Notes: a model not told the origin generated them from the sequence alone. Positions 14,825 through 24,942 are shown, counted from the stretch's first letter. The stretch is DNA of 37,386 nucleotides from an uncultured Lachnospiraceae bacterium (GCA_949840805.1 CATKXR010000051.1:1-37386); one strand, 5' to 3'. Numbers and translations are program-made.

Positions 14825-16069
14825 TCAGACGCCGGCTGCCGCAGAACTTCCCGCCACAAAGCCGGTAGACCAGGCTGCCTGCAGATTAAATCCTCCTGTA
14901 ATCCCGTCCACATCCAGAACCTCTCCCGCAAAATACAGCCCTTTTACAAGCTTCGACTCCATGGTGGCCGGATTCACCTCTTTTACGGAGACGCCGCCCC
15001 TCGTGACAATCGCCTCCTCGTACCCTCTCATCCCCGTAACCGTCATACGGAAATCCTTCACGGTTTCCACAAGCTGCCTTCGCTCTCCTCTTGTTATCTC
15101 ATTGACTGCCTTTTCCTCCTGAATCCGGCTTCTCTCTATCATGACCGGAATTATTTTGGAAGGCAGCAAATCATCCAGGGCATTTTTGTACTGCCTGTTC
15201 TTTCTCTTCTCAAAATCCCGCAGGATCCGTTTGTCCAACTGGTCATAATCCAGGGCCGGCTTTAAATCAATGGACAAAACCAGCTCCCCCTTTTCCAGGG
15301 GATCCGCCACATAACTGCTGGCAGACAGAATCACCGGCCCGCTGACCCCGAAATGGGTAAACAGCATCTCCCCGAAATCTTCATACAAGACCTTTTTCCC
15401 TTTTAAGACCCTTACCTGCACGTTCCGCAGGGAAAGCCCCTGAAGGCTCCGCGCCACATCCAGCTCCTTCACCTCAAAAGGGACCAGCGCCGGGGCAAGC
15501 TTTGTGACCGTATGCCCCAGCCTTTTGGCAAACCGATACCCGTCCCCCGTGGAGCCCGTAACCGGATAGGAAATCCCTCCGGTGGCCACCACCACGCAGT
15601 CGGCGGCGACGAACTTCTTTCCTTCCTTTAACACCACCCCTGTGACACGGCCATCCGATACCCTTATATCCTCCACCTCTTTCCGGAAGCAGCACTCCGC
15701 CCCGAGCGTCTCTAATTTCCTGGAAAAAACCCGGATCACATCCGAGGACTTGTCTGACACAGGAAAAACACGGTCTCCCCGCTCCACCTTGACCGGACAG
15801 CCGTTTTCCTCCATAAACGCCATCATATCCCGATTGGAAAACCCGTAAAAACTGCTGTAAAGAAATTTCCCGTTGCGGACGATTTTTGCAAGCATCTCCT
15901 CCGTCCCGCAGGCATTGGTCAGGTTACAGCGGCCTTTTCCCGTAATATAGAGCTTCTTTCCCAGCTTCTCGTTCTTCTCATAAATCCGGACCCGATGCCC
16001 GGAGCCGGCGGCGGCCACGGCCGCCATCATGCCTGCCGCGCCGCCGCCGATAACGGCTACATTGCCCAT
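14825..16069 (-). CDS. HI0933/BaiN-like NAD(P)/FAD-dependent oxidoreductase
   Basis: 414 aa flavoprotein. The N-terminal dinucleotide-binding motif VAVIGGGAAGMMAAVAAAGS and the family signature KLYITGKGRCNLTNAC are clear. VVATGGISYPVTGSTGDGY and the C-terminal YFAGEVLDVDGITGGFNLQ, then AWSTG complete the HI0933 fold. Some clostridial relatives are named BaiN and take part in bile-acid dehydroxylation, but this family is widespread and its placement beside cmk suggests a housekeeping paralogue, so I do not assign bile-acid activity. A GGAAGGAA site overlaps the end of the preceding gene. Confidence 0.9.
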   Translation of the reverse strand: MGNVAVIGGGAAGMMAAVAAAGSGHRVRIYEKNEKLGKKLYITGKGRCNLTNACGTEEMLAKIVRNGKFLYSSFYGFSNRDMMAFMEENGCPVKVERGDRVFPVSDKSSDVIRVFSRKLETLGAECCFRKEVEDIRVSDGRVTGVVLKEGKKFVAADCVVVATGGISYPVTGSTGDGYRFAKRLGHTVTKLAPALVPFEVKELDVARSLQGLSLRNVQVRVLKGKKVLYEDFGEMLFTHFGVSGPVILSASSYVADPLEKGELVLSIDLKPALDYDQLDKRILRDFEKRKNRQYKNALDDLLPSKIIPVMIERSRIQEEKAVNEITRGERRQLVETVKDFRMTVTGMRGYEEAIVTRGGVSVKEVNPATMESKLVKGLYFAGEVLDVDGITGGFNLQAAWSTGFVAGSSAAAGV

Positions 16070-16075
16070 AAAATT

Positions 16076-17593
16076 TTAATTCCTTCCCTGCTCTGCCTTC
16101 ACCTGGCCGATCTTCTTCTCCAGGGCATCCACTACCGTCTGAAGAACCTTTACCCGGGCGTAGTATTTGCTGTTGCCTTCCACCACGATCCAGGGAGCAT
16201 AAGTCGTGGAAGTGCGTACCAGCATCTCATTTACCGCGATTTCATACTGATCCCATTTTTCCCGGTTCCGCCAGTCCTCATCCGTGATCTTCCACTGTTT
16301 TTCCGGAATCTCCATCCGTTCTTTAAAACGACGCTCCTGCTCGTCCTTGTCGATGTGAAGCCAGAATTTAAGCACCACGGCACCCGCGTTAGCCATGTGG
16401 GCTTCCATCTCGTTGATCTCCTGGTAAGCCCTCTTCCAGTCGTCCTCGCTGCAGAAGCCTTCGATCCGCTCCACCATGACCCTTCCGTACCAGGTCCGGT
16501 CAAAAATGGCCACATGGCCTGCCTTGGGGACTTTATTCCAGAACCGCCACAGATAATGATGCTTTCTCTCTATGTCATTGGGGGACGCCGTGGGACACAC
16601 CTGGTATCCTCTGGGATCCATGTGGCTGGTAAGACGCTTGATGGCGCCGCCCTTTCCGCCTGCGTCCCAGCCCTCAAACCCCAGCACCACCGGAATCCGA
16701 AGCCGGTAAATGTCACTGTGGAGAATCTCCAGCCTTTTCTGCAGCTTATCCAGCTTCTCCTTATACTCCTCTTTTGTCAGGGACTTGGAAAGATCCACCC
16801 CGGAGAGGACCCCGTTCTGATAACGGCTGCCTGCATCCAGAGTGATTCCGGAATCAATCTTTTTTGCTCCCTTCTGGGCGGCTTTTTCCGCTAAGGCCTG
16901 CTCCAGGCGCTCTGTCACAGACTTTAAAATCTTCATGGCCGCATAGTTCCGGTCCGTGGCCTCGATGATCGTCCAGGGCGCAAACTCCGTATCTGTCCGT
17001 TCCAGCATCTCCTCGTTGATCTGAAGATATTCCTCATACCGCTTGTTTCTCTCCCAGTCGCCCTGTCCCACATGCCATTTGGTCTCCACGGACTTTTCCA
17101 GCTTTTTAAAACGCTTCTTCTGCTCTTCCCTGGAAATGTAAAGGAAAAGCTTGATGATCACCGCGCCGCCGTCCGTGAGCTGCTTTTCGAAAGAGCGGAT
17201 GTCCCGGAATGCCTCCGGCAGCTCTTTTCTCTTCGTCTCCTTATCAAAACGGTCAATCAGTACCTTCCTGTACCAACTTCTGTCATAGATGGCGATCCGC
17301 CCGTTTTCCGGCGTCAAAGTCCAGAATTTCCACAAAAACGGACGCAGATTTTCTTCCTCTGTAGGCCGGTTGCTGGCATACACGTCAAATCCCCTTGGAT
17401 CCAGCGCCTGGATCAGCCGGTTAATCTGCGTGCCCTTTCCTGCCGCCCCCATGCCTTCGAATAAAATCAGGACAGGAATGCCCGCCTCTTTTAAACGCCG
17501 CTGAAGCTGTCCGAGCTTTGCCCCTTCCTCCTCCTGCACTTTCTTGTAAACTTCCTTTTCCACTGTCCTTGACAAATCAATTTTTTCCAACAT
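16076..17593 (-). CDS. pap: Polyphosphate:AMP phosphotransferase (two-domain PPK2 family)
   Basis: 505 aa with two PPK2 domains. Domain 1 (about 10-240) has FEGMGAAGKGTQINRL and YDRSWYRKVLIDRF. Domain 2 (about 270-495) has GFEGWDAGGKGGAIKRL and FDRTWYGRVMVERI. The enzyme uses polyphosphate to phosphorylate AMP to ADP. Domain 1 lacks the acidic residue of the GxDxxGKG phosphate loop (GMGAAGKG), whereas domain 2 keeps it (GWDAGGKG), so catalysis is probably in domain 2, as expected for two-domain PPK2 enzymes. GGAGG lies close to ATG; 26 bp separate it from the lipoprotein gene upstream. Confidence 0.9.
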   Translation of the reverse strand: MLEKIDLSRTVEKEVYKKVQEEEGAKLGQLQRRLKEAGIPVLILFEGMGAAGKGTQINRLIQALDPRGFDVYASNRPTEEENLRPFLWKFWTLTPENGRIAIYDRSWYRKVLIDRFDKETKRKELPEAFRDIRSFEKQLTDGGAVIIKLFLYISREEQKKRFKKLEKSVETKWHVGQGDWERNKRYEEYLQINEEMLERTDTEFAPWTIIEATDRNYAAMKILKSVTERLEQALAEKAAQKGAKKIDSGITLDAGSRYQNGVLSGVDLSKSLTKEEYKEKLDKLQKRLEILHSDIYRLRIPVVLGFEGWDAGGKGGAIKRLTSHMDPRGYQVCPTASPNDIERKHHYLWRFWNKVPKAGHVAIFDRTWYGRVMVERIEGFCSEDDWKRAYQEINEMEAHMANAGAVVLKFWLHIDKDEQERRFKERMEIPEKQWKITDEDWRNREKWDQYEIAVNEMLVRTSTTYAPWIVVEGNSKYYARVKVLQTVVDALEKKIGQVKAEQGRN

Positions 17594-17619
17594 CCCTTTT
17601 TCCTCCGGATTTTTTAAAT

Positions 17620-19665
17620 TTAAATACCATCTATTTTAAGGTTGTTCCGTATCTGCGTCCGGTATGCAAGCAATTCTTCATATTGGTAAAAGAATCGGAT
17701 CCTTGCTCCCCATATACCGTCTGCCTCCCCTGGATGGCCTGTCAGCACAAACCACATAAAGCTTTCTTTAAAATCCGGCGCCGGCTCCTCCAAATCTCCC
17801 GGCTTTACCCCCAAAAACACCTGCTCCCGGGCATTCTCCGTATCCCCAAAAGTTTCCTCGAACCTGGCGCCATAATCTTTTGTCTGCTCTAACATCTGTC
17901 CGCACAACATTAAAAGCTGACGCTCCGTATCCGTCTCATCACGCCATTTCCCGTCTCTGTCCAGGGCATCTTCCAGGTCAATCCCCCATATGAATTCAGG
18001 CTGCGTCACTGGCTCCTCCCCATCGCCTGCTGGCTGCAGGGCAGTTTCCAGGCTGACATCCGTCCTTCCGATGCCGTCTGTGTACAGCTCCACCCTCACT
18101 AAGTCAGCCATCCCTTCGAGCGGCAAAAAATGCCGGATCTTGGCCATAAGCACATTTACCCTTGGATCCTGTGCCTCTGACTCTCCTCCTTCCCTTTGGC
18201 CAAGTCCCATCTGGGGATTCGCCCCCGATGAAGGGATGACCCGGTAACTGTCCAAAAGGCGCCGCCCTGCCTCATATGACCTCAGTTCCAGGCTGTAGCC
18301 GTCCTGCACGGGCGTCAGCGCCGCCATCGTGCTGCACACCGGATCCAGCCATATGTATTCCGTTCCTTCAGGCCCGTCAGACTTCTCCGCCGGTTCCCCA
18401 TACACGGCATTCAGACGTCCATACATCTCTTCAAATCCCACACCGGCGCCGTCTCCGTCTATGGACACGAACTCCAGTCTTCCGTTTACATAGTAGTAAT
18501 CCGTCAAAAGGACCTGATCCGCCCCGAACCATTTCACCGGATACCGATATGCATAGATCGGATTCCCGTCATTATCGGTATTCTCCGCCGTCCGGGTTCC
18601 CGTCATGCCAAAACGTCTTTCCGTCTCGCAAGGCTCCTCCCCAAAAGGAAGCGGCGCCTGCAAATGCTGGATATAAGCCCTGTCTCTCAGATCATTGATA
18701 TGGCGGGATTTGGCCATCATGGAAGGGGTGTCGGGACTCATAATATCTGACACGGCACGGCTTAACACATTGACCACCTGGGTCAGCCGCTCAATATCCA
18801 CAGTGGAGGACGTATCAAAACGGGAGCCTGACTCATAGGACCGAATCTTCTGGCCCACGGAAACCGCCGGGATCCGGTTCTGGACAAAACGGCTGTGTCC
18901 TCCTTCCTGCTTTTGCCCGTAAGACCAGCTCTCCCGCAGAAGTTCCTGGCTCACACGACGCAGGGAATCTCCGAGAAAAGTAGACTCCCCGTCCACGGTT
19001 CCCAGCACGATCCCGCCATTTTTGCCAAATCCCAGCTCATCAAGCTGGATGGCCCCGATCACCCTGTCCCTCTCTTGCCCTGTCAGGGAAGAAAAATAAT
19101 AACGGCATCCCACCTGGTCCTTTGTGTAGGCGGAAAAACTGACGAAACGCAGTTCCGTATCCGTGGGCATCCTGGAAAGCAGCCTGGCCATCTCCAGAAG
19201 CGCCGCCATACCGGCCGCGCTGTCCCCTGCCCCCGGACTGTAGGGAACCGTATCGTGATGGGCCGCAACTATCAAAATATCCGCATCCGGCAAAGACGCC
19301 CGGCGCACCGCCTCCAGATTGATCCCGGATACGGCCTCTCCGCCCAGATGCCCCTGGTAGGTAAATTGCTGGGTCGTCACCTCGTACCCGTAATCCTCCA
19401 AAAGCTGTTTCATATAGTGGACGACTTTTTTCTCCTCCTCACTGCCCCCCACGCGGGGAGACGCCGCAAAAATCTCCAGCTCCTCCTGCATATAAAAAGG
19501 ATTTCCCTCTTCCAAAACTGGGATCTCATCAGGCTCCTGGATCTGCTCCCTGCTCTCCCGGGGCAAAACCCTGGTGGACGGTCCTGCACATCCCCCTGCC
19601 GGAAAAAGCGCCGTCAGCAGGACCATCCCCAAAACCACACGCCTGAATCTGCAAAAACCGTCCAT
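17620..19665 (-). CDS. Lipoprotein with M28-type peptidase domain, possibly inactive
   Basis: 681 aa. The signal peptide ends in a lipobox (LFPAGGC, Cys near residue 27), so the protein is a membrane-anchored lipoprotein. Residues ~65-310 resemble M28 aminopeptidases: LIVAAHHDTVPYSP and GAGDSAAGMAALLEM hold the first His-x-Asp and bridging Asp, and QLDELGFG the next acidic ligand. The usual catalytic Glu-Glu pair is replaced by Lys-Asp (FSAYTKDQVG), and the final His ligand is not evident (GSRFDTSSTVDIERL). The C-terminal ~370 residues are an unrecognised extracellular domain. AAAGGAG precedes the ATG at 19665; the ATG at 19692 lacks this. It may be a binding protein. Confidence 0.82.
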   Translation of the reverse strand: MDGFCRFRRVVLGMVLLTALFPAGGCAGPSTRVLPRESREQIQEPDEIPVLEEGNPFYMQEELEIFAASPRVGGSEEEKKVVHYMKQLLEDYGYEVTTQQFTYQGHLGGEAVSGINLEAVRRASLPDADILIVAAHHDTVPYSPGAGDSAAGMAALLEMARLLSRMPTDTELRFVSFSAYTKDQVGCRYYFSSLTGQERDRVIGAIQLDELGFGKNGGIVLGTVDGESTFLGDSLRRVSQELLRESWSYGQKQEGGHSRFVQNRIPAVSVGQKIRSYESGSRFDTSSTVDIERLTQVVNVLSRAVSDIMSPDTPSMMAKSRHINDLRDRAYIQHLQAPLPFGEEPCETERRFGMTGTRTAENTDNDGNPIYAYRYPVKWFGADQVLLTDYYYVNGRLEFVSIDGDGAGVGFEEMYGRLNAVYGEPAEKSDGPEGTEYIWLDPVCSTMAALTPVQDGYSLELRSYEAGRRLLDSYRVIPSSGANPQMGLGQREGGESEAQDPRVNVLMAKIRHFLPLEGMADLVRVELYTDGIGRTDVSLETALQPAGDGEEPVTQPEFIWGIDLEDALDRDGKWRDETDTERQLLMLCGQMLEQTKDYGARFEETFGDTENAREQVFLGVKPGDLEEPAPDFKESFMWFVLTGHPGEADGIWGARIRFFYQYEELLAYRTQIRNNLKIDGI

Positions 19666-19719
19666 TCCAGTCTCCTTTCGGACAGAAATCATTTACACGG
19701 ACCAATCCTTAAACGCCTT

Positions 19720-21045
19720 TTACGCCTCGATCTCCGCCGTCACAAAAATATCGTATATCGCCCGGATAGCCGCCTCAAAGTCCACATTCTTCACCCCGAT
19801 GATAATATTCAGTTCACTGGAACCCTGATCGATCATTTTCACATTGATCCTGGCATGGGCAAGGGCCGAGAATATCCTTCCCGCCGTTCCCCTGGTGGCC
19901 TTCATTCCTCTGCCTACCACCGCAATCAGCGCCAGGTCAGACTCCAGGTCCACGCTGTCCGGTTCCACCGCGCGATGGATCCCCGCAATCACCGACTGTT
20001 CATACTCCTCAAACTCGTCCTGATGGACCATGATCGTCATCGTATCGATGCCGGAGGGCATATGCTCAAAGGAAATCCCGAACTTCTCAAAAACTCCCAG
20101 CACTTTCCTCCCAAACCCGACTTCCGCGTTCATCATGGCTTTCTCAATATTAATGGCGCAGAATCCTTTCTTTCCCGCGATTCCGGTTATCGTATACTTG
20201 GGTTTGCGCAAAGTGCTCTCCACAATCAGAGTTCCCTTGTCCTCCGGCCTGTTTGTATTCCGGATATTGATGGGAATCCCCTCCCTCCTCACCGGGAAGA
20301 TCGCATCCTCATGGAGCACGCTGGCCCCCATATAGGCCAGCTCCCGCAGCTCCTTATAAGTAATCGTCTCAATCACCTGGGGATTTTCCACAATCCTTGG
20401 GTCCGCCACCAGAAATCCCGACACATCCGTCCAGTTCTCATACACGTCCGCATGGATCGCCTTTGCCACAATGGAACCCGTCACATCCGAGCCGCCCCGG
20501 GAAAAAGTCTTAATGCTCCCGTCATGCTTGGCGCCGTAGAATCCCGGGATCACGGCCCGCTCCACATGCTCCAGCCTCTCCGAAAGCTCCTTATCGGTAG
20601 CCTCCGCATCGAAGTTTCCCTGATTATCAAAGAAAATAACCTCTGCCGCGTCGATAAATTCATACCCCAGATAAGCTGCCATCACCAGCCCGTTTAAATA
20701 TTCTCCCCGGGAAGCCGCGTAATCACGGCCCGCTCCCTTGACAAAATTCTCCTCAATCCGCTCAAACTCAAAATCCAGATTCAGGTTCAAATCAAGCCCG
20801 TTAATAATCTCCAGATAACGGTCCTTAATCCGGTTCAGCAGTTTTTTATATGCAGTACCCATACTGGCCGCGTCATAGCAGGCATACAGCATGTCCGTCA
20901 CCTTTTCGTCCTTGTCATTACGCTTCCCCGGCGCTGACGGGACCACATACCGCCTGGTCCTGTCCGACCGGATGATCTCACCGGCCTTTTTAAACTGTCT
21001 GGTACTGGCAAGAGAACTGCCGCCAAATTTTACAACCTTTTTCAT
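19720..21045 (-). CDS. Aspartate kinase
   Basis: 441 aa. The kinase domain starts with VVKFGGSSLASTRQF and carries TFSRGGSDVTGSIVAKAIHA and ENWTDVSGFLVADPRIV. The C-terminal ~140 residues form paired ACT regulatory domains (ITGIAGKKGFCAINIEKAMM and LALIAVVGRGMKATRGTAGR). It makes aspartyl-4-phosphate, the first step to lysine, threonine and methionine; the ACT domains point to feedback control by an amino acid that cannot be deduced here. GGAGAGACAAGG precedes ATG. It stands 62 bp after purL and is not clustered with other amino-acid genes in the window. Confidence 0.94.
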   Translation of the reverse strand: MKKVVKFGGSSLASTRQFKKAGEIIRSDRTRRYVVPSAPGKRNDKDEKVTDMLYACYDAASMGTAYKKLLNRIKDRYLEIINGLDLNLNLDFEFERIEENFVKGAGRDYAASRGEYLNGLVMAAYLGYEFIDAAEVIFFDNQGNFDAEATDKELSERLEHVERAVIPGFYGAKHDGSIKTFSRGGSDVTGSIVAKAIHADVYENWTDVSGFLVADPRIVENPQVIETITYKELRELAYMGASVLHEDAIFPVRREGIPINIRNTNRPEDKGTLIVESTLRKPKYTITGIAGKKGFCAINIEKAMMNAEVGFGRKVLGVFEKFGISFEHMPSGIDTMTIMVHQDEFEEYEQSVIAGIHRAVEPDSVDLESDLALIAVVGRGMKATRGTAGRIFSALAHARINVKMIDQGSSELNIIIGVKNVDFEAAIRAIYDIFVTAEIEA

Positions 21046-21107
21046 CCTTGTCTCTCCATTCTGCGTTTCAAGAATTATTTTTCAGGAAATCTCCATTCGC
21101 CTGAAAT

Positions 21108-24100
21108 CTATCGGAAATACTCCACCCCTGACTCGAAGATCTTCATATCCTGTTCCCCGTAAATGTTCATCGCCACCGCTTCCCCGCGGCGCTCCGAATG
21201 CGCCATCTTCCCGAAGATCCTTCCGTCCGGGCTGGTAATCCCTTCGATGGCCCTGTAAGAACCATTGGGATTCCAGAGTTCATCCATGGTGGGCATACCT
21301 TTCTCGTCCACATACTGAGTGGCCACCTGCCCGTTTTCAAACAGCTTCTTAAGCCACTCTTCGTCCGCCACAAACCGGCCTTCGCCATGGGATGCCGGAT
21401 TGCAGTACACTTCTCCCAAAACCGCGCCGGAAAGCCACGGCGATTTATCGGAAACCACCTTGGTGTAGACCATCTTTGACACATGGCGCCCAATGGTATT
21501 CATGGCAAGGGTGGGAGAATCCTTTTTCTGCTCCACGATCCTCCCCTCTGGCACCAGGCCAAGCTTGATCAACGCCTGGAAGCCGTTGCAGATTCCAAGC
21601 ATCAGGCCATCCCGCTCATTTAAAAGCTTTTCAATCTCCTCTTTTATGACCGCGTTCCTGAACACCGCAGCAAAGAACTTGGCGCTTCCCTCCGGTTCGT
21701 CCCCCGCAGAAAACCCTCCCGGGAACATGACGATCTGCGCCTGGCTGATCTCCTTTTTATACACCTCCACCGACTGCCGGATATCCTCCGCCGAAAGATT
21801 CTTAAATACCTTTGACACCACCCTGGCGCCGGCACGCTCAAAGGCCTTTGTGCTGTCATATTCACAGTTTGTTCCCGGAAATACCGGGATAAACACCGTT
21901 GGCTGTGCCAGTTTATGGCTGCACATATACACGGAACCTGCCTGATAAACCTTATCCTCCACCGGGCTCTCTTCCACCCCCGAACGGGTCGGGAACACCT
22001 TCTCCAGAGTTTTTGTCCAGGAGCCTAACGCCTCCTCCATGGAAATTTCCACAGGCCCGTATTCCAGGACGGCCCGGTCCGTCACCTCGCCGATCACCGT
22101 GTAGGTAACGGCAAGTTCTCCCACCTTTCCGTCCGCCACCTCGCAGACAATATCTCCCCATGCCGGCAAAAAGAAGTCTCTCGGATCCAGGTTATGCTCG
22201 ATCTTCACACCCAGCTTATTGCCGAATGCCATCTTGCTGACCGCCTCCGCAATGCCGTGGCCTTCCACCGCGTAGGCTGACAGAATCCTTCCTGCCTGCA
22301 TATCCTGGCGAAGCTTCTCGTATCCGTCCATCGCCTCGCTGTATTTCGGAAGGTCATACTCATCCTTTAAAACCCGAATCACAATCAGTTTGCTTCCCGG
22401 ACGCTTCAGCTCCGGGGTAATGATATCCTTATGGCTTGCCACGTCCACGGCAAAGGAAACCAGGGTAGGCGGCACATTGATCTCCCCGTGCTCCTCATCC
22501 TGGAAAGTACCCGACATACTGTCCTTTCCGCCAATGGAAGGAAGCCCAAAGCCAAGCTGTGCCTGATAAGCCCCCAAAAGCGCCGCGAAAGGGGTACCCC
22601 ACCGTCTGGCATCCTCCGTCATCCTCTTAAAATACTCCTGGAACGTAAACCGGATCTTCTTAAAGTCGCCGCCGGAAGCCACGATCTTAGCCACCGAATC
22701 CGTCACCGCATAGACCGCCCCATGGTATGGGCTCCAGCTTGAAAGATAAGGGTCAAAGCCATAGCTCATCATAGTGACCGTATCGGTTGTCCCCTTCAGC
22801 ACCGGCAGTTTGGCCACCATGGCCTGGGTCTCCGTAAGCTGATATTTCCCTCCGTACGGCATGAGCACGGAACCTGCGCCGATGGAACCGTCAAACATCT
22901 CCACAAGCCCTTTCTGGGAACAGACGTTTAAGTCCTCCAGGACCTCTAGCCATCTTGCCCGCACGTCCCCCACATCCTTCCTCTCAAAAGGACTGCCCTG
23001 ACGGGACGGCACCTCAAGGACAACATCCGCCTCCTGGTGGGCGCCGTTGGTGTCTAAAAATGCCCGGCTGATATCCACGATGGTCTTCCCCCGCCAGTTC
23101 ATCACCAGCCTGGGCTTCTCCGTCACAACCGCCACCGCAACTGCCTCCAGATTCTCCTCTTCTGCATAGGCAAGAAACTGTTTTTCATCCTTTGGATCCA
23201 GCACCACGGCCATCCGCTCCTGGGACTCGGAAATGGCGATCTCTGTTCCGTCTAACCCTGCGTATTTCCTTGGCACCTTATCTAAATCCACCACAAGGCC
23301 GGCGGCCAGTTCCCCGATGGCTACCGACACGCCGCCCGCGCCGAAATCATTACATTTTTTAATCATGCTGCTGACCTCCGGACGGCGGAACAAACGCTGG
23401 ATCTTCCGCTCCGTCGGCGCGTTCCCTTTCTGCACCTCAGCGCCGCAAAGCTCTGTGGATGTCTCTGTGTGTACCTTCGATGAACCTGTGGCGCCGCCGA
23501 TTCCGTCACGCCCGGTACGCCCGCCGAGAAGCACGATCACATCTCCCGGATCCGAGGTCAGGCGCTTTACATATTTCCTGGGCGCAGCCCCCATGACCGC
23601 TCCGATCTCCATCCGTTTCGCCGCATAATCGGGATGGTAGATTTCCTTTACATACCCGGTGGCAAGACCGATCTGGTTCCCATAAGAACTGTAGCCGGAT
23701 GCCGCGCCGTTTACCAGCTTCCTCTGAGGAAGCTTCCCCCTCATGGTCTCTCCAAGACCCACTCTCGGGTCCGCCGCCCCAGTCACCCGCATGGCCTGGT
23801 ACACATAAGTGCGCCCGGAAAGAGGGTCCCTTATGGCGCCGCCCAGGCAGGTGGCCGCCCCGCCAAAAGGTTCGATCTCCGTGGGATGGTTGTGGGTCTC
23901 GTTTTTAAAATTCACCAGCCACTCTTCCGTCTCTCCATCCACCGTCACCGGCACCACAATGCTGCACGCATTGATCTCCTCCGACTCTTCCAGATCCGCA
24001 AGCTTTCCTTCTGCCCGCAGCTTTTTCATGGCCAGAAGAGCCAGATCCATCAGACAGACGAATTTATCCTCCCGTCCTTTATAAAGCTCCTCCCGGTCCC

Positions 24101-24872
24101 TCAGATACCTTTCATATGCTTCCCGAATCGGGGCTTGATAATCTCCCTTCCCGATCTCAACGCTTTTCAGTTCCGTGGAAAACGTGGTGTGGCGGCAATG
24201 ATCCGACCAGTAGGTATCCAGTACCCGTATTTCCGTCACCGTCGGTTCCCGATGCTCTTCGTTTTGGTAATACTTCTGGATATGGAGAAAATCCTTAAAA
24301 GTCATGGCCAGATTTAAGGAATCATAAAGCTTTCTCAGCTCTGCCTCCCCAGACTCGCAAAACCCTTCAAAACATGCCACGTCCTCCGGCACTTCAAACT
24401 CTGTCACCAAAGTCTCAGGCTTGTCCTCATCCGCTTCCCTGGAATCCACCGGGTTGATGCAGAACGCCTTTACCGCCGCCTTCTGCTCTTCGGTTAAAGC
24501 CCCGGCCAGCACATAAGTCGTTGCCGTCCGGATCACCGGTTCCTCATCTTCCTTTAAAAGCTTCACACACTGCTCCGCAGAATCCGCCCGCTGGTCAAAC
24601 TGCCCGGGCAGATACTCCACGGAAAACACCGTATCCCCCTCTGATTTGGGAAACACTTCCTCATATACCAGATCTACCGGCGGCTCCGAAAATACGGTAG
24701 TCAATGCCTGCCTGTATACATCCTCTGACAGATTTTCCACATCATACCGGATCAGCACCCGTACCTGGCTCACCGTGTCAATATTCAGATAGCTTCTGAT
24801 CTCCTCTCCCAATTCCCTGGCCTTTACGGCAAACTGAGGCTTCTTTTCCACAAATACCCGTCTTACACTCAT
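21108..24872 (-). CDS. purL: Phosphoribosylformylglycinamidine synthase, single-chain form
   Basis: 1254 aa, the large form that joins synthetase and glutaminase in one chain. It converts FGAR, glutamine and ATP to FGAM in purine synthesis. The centre has NFKNETHNHPTEIEPFGGAA and the GGRTGRDGIGGATGSSK loop; the C-terminal glutaminase has PVFPGTNCEYDSTKAFERAG, MFPGGFSAGDE, the nucleophile-elbow MLGICNGFQALIKLGL and the His in SHGEGRFV. The ATG at 24872 has AGGAGG upstream; the ATG at 24899 lacks one. No other pur genes adjoin it and no purine riboswitch was seen in the leader. Confidence 0.96.
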   Translation of the reverse strand: MSVRRVFVEKKPQFAVKARELGEEIRSYLNIDTVSQVRVLIRYDVENLSEDVYRQALTTVFSEPPVDLVYEEVFPKSEGDTVFSVEYLPGQFDQRADSAEQCVKLLKEDEEPVIRTATTYVLAGALTEEQKAAVKAFCINPVDSREADEDKPETLVTEFEVPEDVACFEGFCESGEAELRKLYDSLNLAMTFKDFLHIQKYYQNEEHREPTVTEIRVLDTYWSDHCRHTTFSTELKSVEIGKGDYQAPIREAYERYLRDREELYKGREDKFVCLMDLALLAMKKLRAEGKLADLEESEEINACSIVVPVTVDGETEEWLVNFKNETHNHPTEIEPFGGAATCLGGAIRDPLSGRTYVYQAMRVTGAADPRVGLGETMRGKLPQRKLVNGAASGYSSYGNQIGLATGYVKEIYHPDYAAKRMEIGAVMGAAPRKYVKRLTSDPGDVIVLLGGRTGRDGIGGATGSSKVHTETSTELCGAEVQKGNAPTERKIQRLFRRPEVSSMIKKCNDFGAGGVSVAIGELAAGLVVDLDKVPRKYAGLDGTEIAISESQERMAVVLDPKDEKQFLAYAEEENLEAVAVAVVTEKPRLVMNWRGKTIVDISRAFLDTNGAHQEADVVLEVPSRQGSPFERKDVGDVRARWLEVLEDLNVCSQKGLVEMFDGSIGAGSVLMPYGGKYQLTETQAMVAKLPVLKGTTDTVTMMSYGFDPYLSSWSPYHGAVYAVTDSVAKIVASGGDFKKIRFTFQEYFKRMTEDARRWGTPFAALLGAYQAQLGFGLPSIGGKDSMSGTFQDEEHGEINVPPTLVSFAVDVASHKDIITPELKRPGSKLIVIRVLKDEYDLPKYSEAMDGYEKLRQDMQAGRILSAYAVEGHGIAEAVSKMAFGNKLGVKIEHNLDPRDFFLPAWGDIVCEVADGKVGELAVTYTVIGEVTDRAVLEYGPVEISMEEALGSWTKTLEKVFPTRSGVEESPVEDKVYQAGSVYMCSHKLAQPTVFIPVFPGTNCEYDSTKAFERAGARVVSKVFKNLSAEDIRQSVEVYKKEISQAQIVMFPGGFSAGDEPEGSAKFFAAVFRNAVIKEEIEKLLNERDGLMLGICNGFQALIKLGLVPEGRIVEQKKDSPTLAMNTIGRHVSKMVYTKVVSDKSPWLSGAVLGEVYCNPASHGEGRFVADEEWLKKLFENGQVATQYVDEKGMPTMDELWNPNGSYRAIEGITSPDGRIFGKMAHSERRGEAVAMNIYGEQDMKIFESGVEYFR

Positions 24873-24913
24873 TGCCCATCCTCCTGTGGTCTTATTCAAA
24901 CGTTTACTTCTGT

Positions 24914-24942
24914 ATCATATCACAAGACGTTTTATAAATGAA
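24914..24942 (-). promoter_or_regulatory. Extended -10 promoter for purL
   Basis: On the minus strand TATGAT (24914-24919) is preceded by TGA, an extended -10 element, with TTCATT (24937-24942) 17 bp upstream. It lies about 45 bp before the purL start. The rest of 24943-25086 is AT-rich, with no further feature seen. Confidence 0.5.

Noticed and set aside
14825..16069. Specific bile-acid role for the BaiN-like protein
   Set aside because: No other bai genes are present and the gene sits in a housekeeping cluster, so only the family is assigned.
18895..20697. Plus-strand open frame of 600 codons opposite the M28-like and aspartate kinase genes
   Set aside because: Composition is typical of an antisense shadow (Arg/His/Pro/Leu-rich) and it spans two recognised minus-strand genes.
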